Notes: a model not told the origin generated them from the sequence alone. A stretch of DNA of 64,000 nucleotides from Bradyrhizobium sp. (GCF_030697065.1 NZ_JAUYQU010000228.1:50009-114008); one strand, 5' to 3'. Positions 1 through 10,045 are shown, counted from the stretch's first letter. Program-made: numbers and translations.

Positions 1-111
1 TAGGCATCGCAGTCGCCGTAATTGGTCAGCAGGTCTTACACAACTTTTGATAGAATTTCGGGGTTGGCCGCTCGCGCCGTAGGCAGGTGCCGCTGCGATC
101 CGGCTATCGGA

Positions 112-723
112 TCAGCGCTTGGCCCGCGGCGGCGGCGGCGGCGCGGGGGCGGGCTCTTCCTGCTTGGCAGGCGCAGGCTCGGTCTGCACCCTGCAACTGG
201 AAGCTGCGAGCGAGGCTTGCGCCTGCGGCATCAGTCCCGGCTCCGGCGCCAGCGCCTTCAGCACGATCAGGCCGGTCGCGGTCGGGGAGTCGATGATCAG
301 CCGGTCGGCCGCGGTGATCTCCTCATCCTTGGGCAGTTCGGCGTGCTGCGCCTCCGTCATCAGGTCGAGTTCGATCAGCCTGCGTCCGGCCGAGCGGTCG
401 TTGATGGCGTAATAGGCGACTTCGTTGCGGGTATAGAACGACACCGAGGTGTAGGCCTGGCTCACGGGCACCGTGAGCTTGATGGGTCCGCCCGACAGGT
501 CGTAGCGGCAGACCGCGGTCGCAAATGCGGGATCCATGAACGGCAGCGGTGCCTTGTTCGGCTCCGCCGGCGGCAGCGCGGTAACCGCATTGAGGGTCGT
601 AATCGGCGCGAGGCGCGAATAGGCGTCCTGGGTCGCGATCCACGGCAGCGCCAACACGCTGACGAGATGCACGACGGCGCCCAGCAGCACGCCTGCGACG
701 ATCGTGAACAGCAGGCGGATCAT
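112..723 (-). CDS. DUF1254-type membrane-anchored protein
   Basis: A 203-residue protein of unknown function. Residues 1-25 form one hydrophobic N-terminal segment (signal anchor). The middle (about 45-160) resembles the DUF1254 domain, including the stretch PIKLTVPVSQAYTSVSFYT and an aromatic YYAIND motif. The last 25 residues are Pro/Ala/Lys-rich and probably disordered. The ATG overlaps the stop of the DUF1214 gene by 4 bases (ATGA), so the two are translationally coupled, and both follow the penicillin-binding protein gene on the same strand. DUF1254 and DUF1214 are usually halves of one envelope protein; here they are two separate membrane-anchored proteins, probably acting together at the inner membrane. 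No enzymatic role is known to me. The 111 bases before it show nothing recognisable. Confidence 0.8.
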   Translation of the reverse strand: MIRLLFTIVAGVLLGAVVHLVSVLALPWIATQDAYSRLAPITTLNAVTALPPAEPNKAPLPFMDPAFATAVCRYDLSGGPIKLTVPVSQAYTSVSFYTRNEVAYYAINDRSAGRRLIELDLMTEAQHAELPKDEEITAADRLIIDSPTATGLIVLKALAPEPGLMPQAQASLAASSCRVQTEPAPAKQEEPAPAPPPPPRAKR

Positions 724-1298
724 GGACAGCCCACCGTCGCAATCGACGGCATCGGCGCGTCGCGCTGCGTCCGGGTCGCCACGCCGACCGGGGTATCATA
801 AAGCCGAAGCATCAGCGCGTAGCGCTCGATGCCGCCGGTGGGGAGCCAGTTTCCGGCGCGTGACCGCGACGCCACCCGGATCTCGAAGGCGCCATCGGCG
901 CCGCGAACGATTTCCTGGCTGGTGAAGCCGTAGCGCTGCAGTGAATTCGCGACCAGATGTCCCTTGGTATTGTAGAGCGTCAGCGTCCAGAACCGTGCCG
1001 CGGGGGTGACGCCGCTGACGAGGACGTCGCAGCGACCGTCGAGCGGCTGGTTGCGGTCGTCGGTGGTCGCCGAGAAGGCGACGCCGTCACCGGTGCCGAC
1101 CGGCAGTTCGCCGCTGCGGGCGATCGAGGCGCGCGAATAGGGATCGACATCGGCGGTGCCGGTCTTCGGCCGCGCGGTCCAGGCGCCGATCGTCAGGGTG
1201 CCGAGTTCGGTGCCGCGCGTCGCCGTCATCCAGGTCGCGCCGAGGCCGACGACGGTCGCGAGGATCAACGCCAGCAGAGTGATGAAGATCAGCCGCAC
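720..1298 (-). CDS. DUF1214 domain-containing protein
   Basis: A 192-residue protein with an N-terminal hydrophobic segment (about residues 3-25) followed by a periplasmic DUF1214-like domain. The family signature is visible near the C-terminus as GNWLPTGG followed by YALMLRLYDTP. It starts at a GTG two bases after the stop of the penicillin-binding protein gene, and its own stop overlaps the next ATG by 4 bases, so it is the middle gene of a three-gene unit. The function is unknown. Linkage to a cell-wall synthase suggests an envelope role, but that is inference from position only. Confidence 0.82.
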   Translation of the reverse strand: MRLIFITLLALILATVVGLGATWMTATRGTELGTLTIGAWTARPKTGTADVDPYSRASIARSGELPVGTGDGVAFSATTDDRNQPLDGRCDVLVSGVTPAARFWTLTLYNTKGHLVANSLQRYGFTSQEIVRGADGAFEIRVASRSRAGNWLPTGGIERYALMLRLYDTPVGVATRTQRDAPMPSIATVGCP

Positions 1299-1300
1299 GG

Positions 1301-3592
1301 TCAGTTCTTGCGGGGCGCAGGCGTCGCCGCGGCTTCGCCCCGTGCAGCCGCGGCAAAACTATCCGGGAATGCGATAGCGCTTGACGATACCGGCTTGGCG
1401 GCTTTGGCGGCATCGCCCGGCGCGGCTTTGCCCGCGGTCTTGCCGGCCTCGTCGAGCATCTTTTCCACCCGCACCAGAATATCCGCGCCGCGCCTGGTAA
1501 GGATCGGCGGGGGGCCGGGCTTGATGTCCGGAAGCTTCAGCCCGCCACTGGCCGCCATCCCCGCGGCGGCCGCGGGCTGTGGCAGCTTCGTGCCGGCGCC
1601 GATCCCCGGGATCTCCTTGATCTCGACGCCCTGGTGGGCGACGACCATGATGTCGCGCCAGGTCTGCGCCGGCAGCGAGCCGCCGGTCATGCGGTTGGTC
1701 GGCGAGTAGTCGTCATTGCCGTACCACACCGCGCAGGTGAAGTTGCCGGTAAATCCGGCGAACCAGGCGTCGCGATAGGCGTTGGTGGTTCCGGTCTTGC
1801 CGGCGGTCGGAATGCCGTCGAGCCGCGCGCGTCGCGCCGTACCCTCGCTGACGACGTGGCTCATCATGCCCGACATGTCGGCGGCGACCGAGGCCGGGAT
1901 CGCCTGCACCGGCTTCTTGCCGTCGCGGTCGAAACGCCAGACCAGGTCTCCGGTGCCGGTGCGGACTTCCAGCACCGCATGCGGCGTCACCGACTTGCCC
2001 TTGTTCGGGAAGGTGGCATAGGCAACCGCGTGTTCGAGCACCGATACCTCGTTGGAACCGATCGGCATCGACGGCGTATCCGGCAGCGGCGCCGTGAGGC
2101 CGAATTTGCGGGCCAGCTCGGTGATCTTGGCCCGGCCGGCCTTGGCGGGATTTGGCGACTTGCCGCCAAGCCAGATCGACAGTTTGACCGGCACCACGTT
2201 GATCGAACGGGTAATCGCCGTCGTCAGCGTAACCTTGCCGGAGTAGGAATGGCCGTAGTTCTGCGGACACCAGTTGCCGATGCAGACCGGGCCGTCGATG
2301 ATGGTGTCGTTCGGCTTCCAGCCGTTCAGCAGCGCGGCGGCGTAGACGTATGGCTTGAACGACGAACCAGGCTGGCGCATCGCGTCCACCGCGCGGTTGA
2401 ACTGGCTGGCGCCGTAGTCGCGGCCACCGACCATCGCGCGCACGCCGCCGTCGAGATCGGCTACCACGACTCCGGCCTGGGTGGCGTGATAGTCGCGGCC
2501 GAACTGGCGCAACTGGTTTTCGACGGCAGCCTCCGCAGCGCGCTGCACCGTCATGTCGACCGAGGTGCGGACCACGAAGACACGCTCGACATAGGATTTC
2601 GGAAAGGTATCGACCAGCCGGCGCATCTCTTCGAACGCCCAGTCGAGATAGTAGTTCGGTGAATTCTCGTCGCGGCGATCGACTGCCATCGCCGGGTTGC
2701 GCCGCGCGCCGAACACCTGACCCTCGGTCATGAAGCCCGCATCGACCAGATTGTCCAGTACGATATTGGCGCGGGCGCGGGCGGCGGGCAGGTTGATGTG
2801 CGGCGCATATTTGGTCGGGGCCTTGAACAGCCCGGCCAGCATCGCGGATTCCGCCAGAGTGACGTCGCGCGCCGACTTGTTGAAGTAGAAATGCGCGGCG
2901 CCATCGACGCCGAAGGTGCCGCCGCCCATATAGGCGCGGTCGAGATAGAGTTTCAGAATTTCATTCTTGGTGAGGCGGGTTTCCAACCAGACCGCCAGGA
3001 AGGCTTCCTTGACCTTGCGCTCGATGGTGCGCGCGTTGTTCAGAAACAGGTTCTTCGCCAACTGCTGGGTGATCGATGAGCCGCCCTGGCGGACGCCGCC
3101 GGCCTGCGCGTTGGTAACCAGCGCGCGGCTGGTGCCGGCGATGTCGATGCCGAAATGGTCATAGAACCGGCGGTCCTCGGTGGCGAGCGTCGCCTTGATC
3201 AGGTGATCCGGAAAATCCTCCAGTGGAATCGAATCATTGTGCTTGATGCCGCGATTGCCGATCGGATTGCCGTAGCGGTCGAGAAACGACACCGCGAGAT
3301 CGGACTTCTTCAGCCAGTCGTCGTCCGCGGTCTCGCGAAACGCCGGCACGGCCAGCGCCAGCATCAGCACCAGGCCGACGAGCCCGATGGTCGCGGCCTC
3401 GGAGACGGGTTCGATGAAGACCCAGCGTTTCCAGCGGCCGACATAGAAGCGGTCCATGAAGGTGGAGAACCGCTCATAAAGCTCGCGGAGGCCCTTGCCC
3501 GACGAGAACAGCGTCGAGTCGATGCGCGCATCCAGATCCAGCATCCAGTGCCGGATCTTCTTCTTCCACTGTGGTGGTACGATCTGGCGCAC
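1301..3592 (-). CDS. Class A penicillin-binding protein (PBP1A family)
   Basis: Bifunctional peptidoglycan synthase: an N-terminal glycosyltransferase polymerises lipid II and a C-terminal transpeptidase cross-links stem peptides in the periplasm. The protein is 763 residues. A short cytoplasmic tail is followed by one membrane helix (about 66-84). The glycosyltransferase motif EDRRFYDHFG begins at catalytic Glu139, with GGSSITQQLAKN at about 170-181. The transpeptidase carries SSFK (Ser410/Lys413), SIN (463-465) and KTGTT (from Lys599). The tail after about 690 is Ala/Pro-rich. The start is a GTG with a GGGG-containing leader, chosen because it precedes a normal cytoplasmic tail. All catalytic motifs are intact. 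It heads a unit with the DUF1214 and DUF1254 genes. Confidence 0.95.
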   Translation of the reverse strand: MRQIVPPQWKKKIRHWMLDLDARIDSTLFSSGKGLRELYERFSTFMDRFYVGRWKRWVFIEPVSEAATIGLVGLVLMLALAVPAFRETADDDWLKKSDLAVSFLDRYGNPIGNRGIKHNDSIPLEDFPDHLIKATLATEDRRFYDHFGIDIAGTSRALVTNAQAGGVRQGGSSITQQLAKNLFLNNARTIERKVKEAFLAVWLETRLTKNEILKLYLDRAYMGGGTFGVDGAAHFYFNKSARDVTLAESAMLAGLFKAPTKYAPHINLPAARARANIVLDNLVDAGFMTEGQVFGARRNPAMAVDRRDENSPNYYLDWAFEEMRRLVDTFPKSYVERVFVVRTSVDMTVQRAAEAAVENQLRQFGRDYHATQAGVVVADLDGGVRAMVGGRDYGASQFNRAVDAMRQPGSSFKPYVYAAALLNGWKPNDTIIDGPVCIGNWCPQNYGHSYSGKVTLTTAITRSINVVPVKLSIWLGGKSPNPAKAGRAKITELARKFGLTAPLPDTPSMPIGSNEVSVLEHAVAYATFPNKGKSVTPHAVLEVRTGTGDLVWRFDRDGKKPVQAIPASVAADMSGMMSHVVSEGTARRARLDGIPTAGKTGTTNAYRDAWFAGFTGNFTCAVWYGNDDYSPTNRMTGGSLPAQTWRDIMVVAHQGVEIKEIPGIGAGTKLPQPAAAAGMAASGGLKLPDIKPGPPPILTRRGADILVRVEKMLDEAGKTAGKAAPGDAAKAAKPVSSSAIAFPDSFAAAARGEAAATPAPRKN

Positions 3593-3875
3593 CGGGACCC
3601 CAAGTCAGTTCGCAGCGCTTGAAGGCGCCCGGCCGGGCACCGTCGAGACGTCATGCGGGAATGTTGCGGCAAACCCAAGGCGCTTTTACGCCATCGGGGA
3701 CTCGTCTCCTATCTAACCGAGCGGGGACCATAAACCAATGGTCTGGCTCACCATTTGAACAGCAGGGCTAACGCCGCCGGTCAGCTTTGGCGCGCGGACC
3801 GGAGTTACCGGTACCCACGTCGGTCGAAATCGCTATAGAAGGGGTCCGAGCCCATTACCGCCCAGTCAGGGAATT

Positions 3876-4391
3876 ATGACCGCCCAGCCCAAGCCGCCCT
3901 CGGGTCAAGAGGGATTCTTTTGGAAAACCAAGACGTTGGAAGAGATGTCCAGCGCCGAATGGGAAAGCCTGTGCGACGGCTGCGCGCGCTGCTGCCTGGA
4001 AAAACTCGAGGACGAGGATACCGGCAAGATCTACTTCACCCATGTGTCCTGCAAGCTGCTGGATGCCGGGTTGTGCGCCTGCAAGGACTATGCGAACCGC
4101 TCCGACCAGGTTCCCGACTGTGTTCGCCTGACGCCTGACAACGTCCGCACCCTGAACTGGCTGCCGCCGAGCTGCGGCTACAAGCTCGTGGCGGAGGGCC
4201 GCGATCTCTATTGGTGGCACCCGCTGATTTCGGGCGACCCCACCACCGTTCACGAAGCCGGCGTCTCCGTGCGCGGACGGGTGCAGGGGACCGAGAACGA
4301 GATCGCGGACGCCGACCTCGAGGACCATATCGTGCAATGGCCGGCGCTGTTGCCGAAGCGGGCCCGGCTGAAGAAGCGGCCACCGAGGTAA
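3876..4391 (+). CDS. YcgN/UPF0260 family cysteine-cluster protein
   Basis: A 171-residue protein of the YcgN (UPF0260) family, small cytosolic proteins with a conserved cysteine cluster thought to bind zinc or iron-sulfur. The cluster is visible as CDGCARCC (Cys33, 36, 39, 40) with further cysteines at 59, 67, 69 and 82, all embedded in typical family sequence such as [20 protein letters not shown]. Length matches the family. The biochemical role is not known. It is transcribed alone, divergently from the penicillin-binding protein gene across 283 bases; a possible -10 (TATAGA) lies near 3834 but no strong -35 was seen. Confidence 0.9.
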   Translation: MTAQPKPPSGQEGFFWKTKTLEEMSSAEWESLCDGCARCCLEKLEDEDTGKIYFTHVSCKLLDAGLCACKDYANRSDQVPDCVRLTPDNVRTLNWLPPSCGYKLVAEGRDLYWWHPLISGDPTTVHEAGVSVRGRVQGTENEIADADLEDHIVQWPALLPKRARLKKRPPR

Positions 4392-4544
4392 CTGCGGCGG
4401 GGAGGGCCGATCACGCGATCGCGATTGTCGCTTCGCGGGATGCACCCATGCGTGCAACCCGCTGCCGGGGCCACGATTTCCCCGTTACATTGCCTCGATA
4501 CAGCGATTCCGCGGCCCCGCCGCGCCCCGATCACACGCGGCCAA

Positions 4545-6122
4545 ATGAACAAGTTCGAACGGCAGGGCCATCACCCGGCCGACCAGCAAACATTGCCTGA
4601 GGCCAGCGCCGGCGATCCGCCGCCATCGCCGGAGAAGGTCCTCGAACTCAGCGATGCGCCGCCGATCGCGCCGCAGGTGCCGCTGACGCAAGGCGAAGTC
4701 CGCACCATCCTGATGAGCCTGCTGTTGACGATGTTTCTGGCCGCGCTCGACCAGACCATCGTCGCCACCGCGCTGCCGACCATCGGCCGCCAGTTCAATG
4801 ACGTCTCCAGCCTGGCCTGGGTGATCTCGGCCTATCTGCTGGCATCGACCGCGGTGGCGCCGCTGTTCGGCACGCTCAGCGACATCTACGGCCGCCGTGC
4901 CATGATCATCGTATCCCTCAGCCTGTTCGTCGCGGGCTCGGTGCTGTGCGCGCTGGCGCCGAACATCACGGTGCTGATCCTGGCGCGCGCCCTGCAGGGG
5001 CTCGGCGGCGGCGGCATCATGCCGATCGTGCAAACCGTGATTTCCGACGTGGTGAGCCCGCGGGAGCGCGGCCAGTACCAGGCCTATTTCAGCGGCGTAT
5101 GGGTGATCGGCGGCATCAGCGGGCCGATTCTCGGCGGTGTGTTCGCCGAGCACCTGCACTGGTCGATGATCTTCTGGATCAACGTGCCGCTGGCGCTCGG
5201 CGCATTGGCGCTGCTGCTGCCGAAGATGGGCAAGATCCCGGTGTTTCACCGCCGGCGCAAGGTCGACTGGCTCGGCGGCATCCTGCTGATGGCTTCCGCC
5301 GTGGTGATCATGCTGGTGCTGACCTGGGGCGGCAACCGCTACCTCTGGCTCTCGCCGGTCATCATGGCGATGATCGGCGCATCCATCGCGCTCGCGCTGG
5401 CGTTCGTGTGGCATGCCCGCAATGCCGACGAGCCTTTCCTGCCGCTGCCGCTGCTGGGCGGAACGGTGGTGCCCTATGCGATGGCGGCCGGCAGCTGCGC
5501 GATGGGTGCGATGCTGGGGCTGACCGTGCATCTGCCGCTGTATTACGAAGTGGTCTATCATCTCAGCGCCAGCGAGGCCGGGCTGGCGCTGATTCCGCTG
5601 GCGGCGGTTTCGACGGTCGGCGCCGCGATCGCGGGCAAGACCATGGCCCGCGCCAGGCATTACAAGCGGGTGGCCATCGCCGGGACCGGGTGTGCGGTGT
5701 TGGCGGGAGGCGTGCTCGCGGTGGCGGCGATGCCGTTATGGGGGCTGTTGGCGCTGCTGTCGGTATACGCGCTCGGGCTCGGCACGGTGTTTCCGGTCAG
5801 CGTGGTATCGGTGCAGAATTCGGTGGCGCGATTCCAGATCGGCACCGCCACCGGAGCGATGAATTTCTTTCGCGCGCTGATGGCGTCGTTCATGGTGGCC
5901 GCGTTCAGCGCCATCCTGCTGATGTCGCTCGGCGCCGGCATCTCCGTCGGCGAGCATCGCGGGACGGTGAATGCGATAGCCGCGGCCGACATGGTCACGG
6001 CGTTCCGCTACGTGTTCGGCGCCGCCACGGCCCTGATCGCCGTCTCATTGCTGTGCATGATCCTGATGGAAGAGCGGCCGCTGGCCGGTCCGGCCATGAT
6101 CCCGGCCGATCCGGCGGAATAG
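4545..6122 (+). CDS. MFS drug exporter, DHA2 (EmrB/QacA-like)
   Basis: A 525-residue major facilitator exporter, inner membrane, expected to expel hydrophobic toxicants by proton antiport. An N-terminal hydrophilic stretch of about 50 residues precedes about 14 predicted hydrophobic segments. Motif A-like GTLSDIYGRRAMI follows TM2, and the DHA2 signature LDQTIVATALPTIGRQF lies in TM1, with the antiporter motif C region near GGISGPILGG in TM5. I take the ATG at 4545 because the upstream extension is compositionally non-coding. There is no adjacent membrane-fusion protein gene, so it is not an EmrAB pair. The substrate cannot be told from sequence. Confidence 0.88.
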   Translation: MNKFERQGHHPADQQTLPEASAGDPPPSPEKVLELSDAPPIAPQVPLTQGEVRTILMSLLLTMFLAALDQTIVATALPTIGRQFNDVSSLAWVISAYLLASTAVAPLFGTLSDIYGRRAMIIVSLSLFVAGSVLCALAPNITVLILARALQGLGGGGIMPIVQTVISDVVSPRERGQYQAYFSGVWVIGGISGPILGGVFAEHLHWSMIFWINVPLALGALALLLPKMGKIPVFHRRRKVDWLGGILLMASAVVIMLVLTWGGNRYLWLSPVIMAMIGASIALALAFVWHARNADEPFLPLPLLGGTVVPYAMAAGSCAMGAMLGLTVHLPLYYEVVYHLSASEAGLALIPLAAVSTVGAAIAGKTMARARHYKRVAIAGTGCAVLAGGVLAVAAMPLWGLLALLSVYALGLGTVFPVSVVSVQNSVARFQIGTATGAMNFFRALMASFMVAAFSAILLMSLGAGISVGEHRGTVNAIAAADMVTAFRYVFGAATALIAVSLLCMILMEERPLAGPAMIPADPAE

Positions 6123-6224
6123 AACGCGCGCCTACGCCGCATCCTGCCGTGGCGGCTATCTATCGGCCGGCAATTCATCTACAGCGGCCGCAACCACCGG
6201 ACATCTAACCTGCAGGAACTCGTC

Positions 6225-6446
6225 ATGAGCAAAGCCACGATTGAACAGACCAAGATGGGTACCGAGGGGATCGCCTTCTGCATCGCACGGACCCTGATCG
6301 AACGCGATCCCTCGCTGAAGGCGCCGCTGCGCGCCAACCTGCGCAAGATGTGGGAACTGCTGGAAGAGCGCGAAGACCATGCCGCCGCCGACATGGTGGA
6401 CACCATGATCAAGGCGCTGAACGATCCCGCATTCTTCAAGCCCTAA
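6225..6446 (+). CDS. Small conserved hypothetical protein
   Basis: A 73-residue, mostly helical soluble protein without signal or membrane segment. Charged and hydrophobic residues alternate over LRKMWELLEEREDHAAADM, as in a short helical bundle. A weak Shine-Dalgarno (CAGGA) precedes the ATG. Codon use matches the neighbours. It sits 102 bases after the MFS gene and converges with a ThDP enzyme gene. I do not recognise a named family. The 14-bp perfect palindrome ACGGCTGCAGCCGT at 6504-6517, in the convergent gap just after the neighbour's stop, may help termination. Confidence 0.7.
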   Translation: MSKATIEQTKMGTEGIAFCIARTLIERDPSLKAPLRANLRKMWELLEEREDHAAADMVDTMIKALNDPAFFKP

Positions 6447-6517
6447 GACGGCGCTCGTCGGGATCCTAAGGACCCCGGCCGCGCAACCTCGGTCGTCGCG
6501 TTGACGGCTGCAGCCGT

Positions 6518-8152
6518 TCACGTCCCCGGCCGCGATACCTCGGTTTCCTTCGAGGTGATGAACTCCAGCAGCACTGGAATGCCTTCTTTGGTCTTGGCGA
6601 TGCCGCGCTGGATGGCGGGGATGATGTCTTCCGGTTTGGTGATCCGCTCGCCATGGCCGCCGAAGGCGCGCGCCATCGCGGCGTAGTCGCCGGAGATGTC
6701 GGTCGAGCGGTATTTTTCGGTCGAGATCGGCATCACCTTCAATTCGATCGCCATGCTGAAATTGTTGAGCAGGATCGACATGATCGGAATCCGCTCCCGC
6801 ACCGCGGTTTCGAAATCCATGCCGGTGAAACCGATCGCGGCGTCGCCCCAGACGTTGATGCAGAGTTTGTCCGGCTTTGCCAGCTTGGCGCCCATGGCGA
6901 GGCCCAGCCCGTAGCCGAGCTGGGTGGTCTTGCCCCAACCGATATAGGACAACGGCTCGACCGACTTCCAGAATGGCGAGAGCTGGTCGCGCGGACTGCC
7001 GGCATCATGGGTGATGATGGTGTTCCTGATGTCGACGGTATGTTGCAGGTCCCACAGCACGCGGTAGGGATTGAGCGGCGCGTCGTTGTGGGTCAGCTTC
7101 GGCAGCCATTTCGCCAGCCACTCCTTATGCGACGCCGCGATCTCGGCGGCGACGGCGCTGGCGTCGCGATCCGATTTGACGGTCTTGCCGATCTCCTCGA
7201 GCAGCGCGTCGAGCACGAGGCCGGCGTCGCCGACCAGGCCGATCTGGGCCTCGACATCCTTGTTGAGATGGTTGGGGTCGAGCGTCGAGTGGATGATGGT
7301 CTTGCCCTTCGGCATGGCGATGCCGAACGAGGTTTCCGTGAAAGAGCAGCCGATGCCGAAGATCACATCGGCCTCGCCGAGGAATTTGGGAACCGCGCGC
7401 GGCACGGCCAGGCCGCCGGAGCCGAGCGACAGCGGGTGGTCTTCCGGAAACGACGACTTGCCGCCGAGGCTGGTGGTCACGGGAATGGCGAGCCGTTCGG
7501 CCAGCCGCTTCAACTGCGGCCAGGCTTTGGCGTAATGCACGCCCTGGCCGGCGTAGATCACCGAGCGTTTGGCCGCCATCAGCACGGCCGCGGCTTCCTT
7601 GATATGCACGGGATCGGCGCCGTAGCGGGTGCGCAGCACCGGGGTGTAGTTCAGCGGCTCCGGCACCTCCTCGTTCCACATGTCGGCCGGAATTTCGACG
7701 ATGACAGGCCCGCCGCGGCCGTTCTTCAGCCTGGTGAATGCGCGTCGAAAAATGTTGCAGACTTCGGCGGCAATGTTGATCGGCTCGGACGACTTTGAAA
7801 AAGCCCGCATCGCCTGGCTGGAATTGAAGTTCGGGTCGATATGGGCCAGCCGCCGCGCATAACCCATCGGCAGCACCAGCACCGGCACCGACTCGCCGTA
7901 GCATTGCGCCACGCCGCCCATGGCGTTTTCGGCCCCCGGGCCATGCTGCATGCAGAAGGCGCCGATGGTCTGCCCCGAGGTGACCCGCGAGATCGCATCC
8001 GCCATGTGGATGCCGATGCGCTCCTGCCGCACCATCACGGGGCGGATGTCGACGGCGGCGGCATGTTCGATCAGGTGGTTGACCGGATAACCGCAGAGGA
8101 TCTCGATACCCTCCCGCTTCATGATTTCTGCGATGGCGGTGCCGAGCTTCAT
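6518..8152 (-). CDS. ThDP-dependent enzyme, acetolactate synthase-like
   Basis: A 544-residue member of the thiamine-diphosphate family that includes acetolactate synthase, oxalyl-CoA decarboxylase and related carboligases/decarboxylases. The cofactor-activating glutamate is Glu44 in RQERIGIHMADAISR. The ThDP/Mg motif is WGDAAIGF followed some 25 residues later by LLNN. The start ATG has a good ribosome-binding site (AGGGAGAA). Residues normally fixing acetolactate-synthase or benzoylformate specificity are not recognisable and there is no adjacent small regulatory subunit gene, so it is unlikely to be the biosynthetic IlvB. The substrate is unknown. It is transcribed divergently from the first porin gene across 297 bases. 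Confidence 0.85.
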   Translation of the reverse strand: MKLGTAIAEIMKREGIEILCGYPVNHLIEHAAAVDIRPVMVRQERIGIHMADAISRVTSGQTIGAFCMQHGPGAENAMGGVAQCYGESVPVLVLPMGYARRLAHIDPNFNSSQAMRAFSKSSEPINIAAEVCNIFRRAFTRLKNGRGGPVIVEIPADMWNEEVPEPLNYTPVLRTRYGADPVHIKEAAAVLMAAKRSVIYAGQGVHYAKAWPQLKRLAERLAIPVTTSLGGKSSFPEDHPLSLGSGGLAVPRAVPKFLGEADVIFGIGCSFTETSFGIAMPKGKTIIHSTLDPNHLNKDVEAQIGLVGDAGLVLDALLEEIGKTVKSDRDASAVAAEIAASHKEWLAKWLPKLTHNDAPLNPYRVLWDLQHTVDIRNTIITHDAGSPRDQLSPFWKSVEPLSYIGWGKTTQLGYGLGLAMGAKLAKPDKLCINVWGDAAIGFTGMDFETAVRERIPIMSILLNNFSMAIELKVMPISTEKYRSTDISGDYAAMARAFGGHGERITKPEDIIPAIQRGIAKTKEGIPVLLEFITSKETEVSRPGT

Positions 8153-8449
8153 GCCGTTCTCCCTTGAAATGGCCGATCTTGAGGGCGCGGCCTTTGGCGG
8201 ATAGTTGGAACAGGAATCTCCCGTTCGGTAAAGGCGCGCGCCGGCTTACCCGCGAGGCTCTGATATGCATCGCACCGCCATCCGACCCGCCTCAATCACG
8301 GAACCCGTAACTTTCCGGACGTGGCGTAAAGAACACAGCCCCGGTCCAAATTGCTGTCCCGATCACGGCGTGTGATTACCGCCTGCGGTTTTTACCCTGA
8401 CGGGCGTATGACATATGCATCTGCATGAAACGCGAATCGGGGAACTCCC

Positions 8450-10045
8450 ATGGCGAGCAAAAACCTAATCCTCGGCTCAGCGGCGGCGCTGCTGCTCGCG
8501 GGTGGTGCGCAGGCGGCCGACCTCCCGGTCAAGGCCAGGGCGATCGAACATGTCAGGATCTGCTCGCTCTATGGTGCCGGATTCTTCTACATTCCCGGCA
8601 CCGATACCTGCATCAAGCTCGGGGGCTATTTGCGCGCCGACACCACCTTCAACGGCGGTGCCCACGGTGCGCCGGCCTGGAGCGGCGATCTCGGCCAGCA
8701 GAACCGTTTTCGCGATCACTTCCTCTCCCGTTCGCGGATGGCTTTATCGATCGACACCCGCACCGCCACCGAATACGGCGTCGTGCGCACCTTCGGCCAT
8801 GGCAATTTCCAGTTCCAGAACTTCGGAAGCACCAACCCGGCAGGTTCGGTCGGTAGCCAGACCACCGGCCTCAACGGCGCACTGCTTTCCACCGCCGGCG
8901 GCGGCTATGTTGCGGTCGAGTATCTTTTCATCCAGTTCGCCGGCTTCACCTTCGGCAAGTCGTCGTCCGCCTACTCGACGCCGTGGAATGGTTTCCCGGG
9001 CAACATCAGTGCGAACCTGCTCGGCGGCAACAATACGGATACCGGTATCAACAACATCCAGTACACCGCGCAGTTCGGCAACGGCCTGTCCGCCAGCATC
9101 GGTCTCGATGATCCCTCGGTCTGGACCCGCACGGCCGTTTACAATCTGAGCGTCCCCGCTGCGATCGGCGCCAACGGAACCGGTTCGAACGCGTATGCCG
9201 GCCTGCGAGCGCCCGACATCGTCGGCAACATCCGCGTCGACCAGACCTGGGGTTTGTTGCAGCTTTCGGCCGCGGCTCATGAGGTGACCGGCTCCTACAA
9301 CACGCTGGGCGCCGGGAGCGTCCCGACCAATCTCTCCGGGATCAGCGGTCACCCCGACAGCAAGTGGGGCGGTTCGGTGATGGCAGCCTTGCAGATCAAG
9401 AACATCCCGACCGGCAAGGGCGACGATATCAAGATCGACGTGAGCTACGCCAAAGGCCACACCAAGCAAGTGATCGCGACCAGTGGCAGTTCGCCGAGCT
9501 TCGCCATGTTCGGGGACAGCGGGTTTGCTTACCAGAGCGTCGGTTTCGGGGCGACCACGGACGGCGTTTATTTCCCGGGCGCCGCGGGGACGGGCGGCAT
9601 CCAGCTGACCACGGCCTGGGGTGTCCGCGGCGCCTTCAACCACAACTGGAATCCCAACTGGTCGACCAGCCTGTTCGGGAGTTATTCCAGTGTCCGCTAT
9701 GACGGCGGAGCCGACGACAACATCAACGGGCTCGGAACGACCACCGCCAAGGGCGCTTATTGCGCTGCCTTCGCAGCCAGTCACCCGGGCCAGGCAGCCG
9801 TTGGAAACCAGGCCGGCAACTACAGCTGCAATCCCGACTTCAACGTTTCGCAGCTCGGGGTGATGACACGGTGGGTTCCCGTCAAGAACCTGACCATCTC
9901 GGTTCAGGCGCTCTGGTTTCACCTCGATCAGAAGATGTCGGGCAGTTCGGCGTTTACCGCGGCCGCACCGAAGCCGGCGGCTCTCTACGAGTTCAAGGAC
10001 CAGAACACGGTGTTGCTGCAGGTCCGCGCCCAACGCAATTTCTGA
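8450..10045 (+). CDS. Outer-membrane porin 1 (Bradyrhizobium porin family)
   Basis: A 531-residue porin forming a beta-barrel diffusion channel in the outer membrane. A signal peptide ends at AQA/ADLPVKA (cleavage after about residue 22). The N-terminus carries a conserved cysteine pair (CSLYGAGF ... TDTCIK) and a second pair near the C-terminus (GAYC ... NYSC); the C-terminal residue is Phe (QVRAQRNF), as required for BAM-dependent barrel insertion. A GGGGAACT ribosome-binding site precedes the ATG. It is followed 301 bases later by a close paralogue. The 297-base upstream region contains direct ATGCATCTGCATG-type repeats near 8413 but no certain promoter. Pore specificity cannot be deduced. 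Confidence 0.93.
   Translation: MASKNLILGSAAALLLAGGAQAADLPVKARAIEHVRICSLYGAGFFYIPGTDTCIKLGGYLRADTTFNGGAHGAPAWSGDLGQQNRFRDHFLSRSRMALSIDTRTATEYGVVRTFGHGNFQFQNFGSTNPAGSVGSQTTGLNGALLSTAGGGYVAVEYLFIQFAGFTFGKSSSAYSTPWNGFPGNISANLLGGNNTDTGINNIQYTAQFGNGLSASIGLDDPSVWTRTAVYNLSVPAAIGANGTGSNAYAGLRAPDIVGNIRVDQTWGLLQLSAAAHEVTGSYNTLGAGSVPTNLSGISGHPDSKWGGSVMAALQIKNIPTGKGDDIKIDVSYAKGHTKQVIATSGSSPSFAMFGDSGFAYQSVGFGATTDGVYFPGAAGTGGIQLTTAWGVRGAFNHNWNPNWSTSLFGSYSSVRYDGGADDNINGLGTTTAKGAYCAAFAASHPGQAAVGNQAGNYSCNPDFNVSQLGVMTRWVPVKNLTISVQALWFHLDQKMSGSSAFTAAAPKPAALYEFKDQNTVLLQVRAQRNF

Noticed and set aside
22..801. Long plus-strand frame opposite the DUF1254 gene
   Set aside because: Arg/Gly-rich shadow of the minus-strand gene with no ribosome-binding site; GC-rich DNA gives many such frames across the window.
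8378..8394. ACCG-CCTG-CGGT followed by TTTTTA upstream of porin 1, terminator-like
   Set aside because: Only a 4-bp stem, and it lies in the promoter region of a well-expressed type of gene; no transcript would need to end there.
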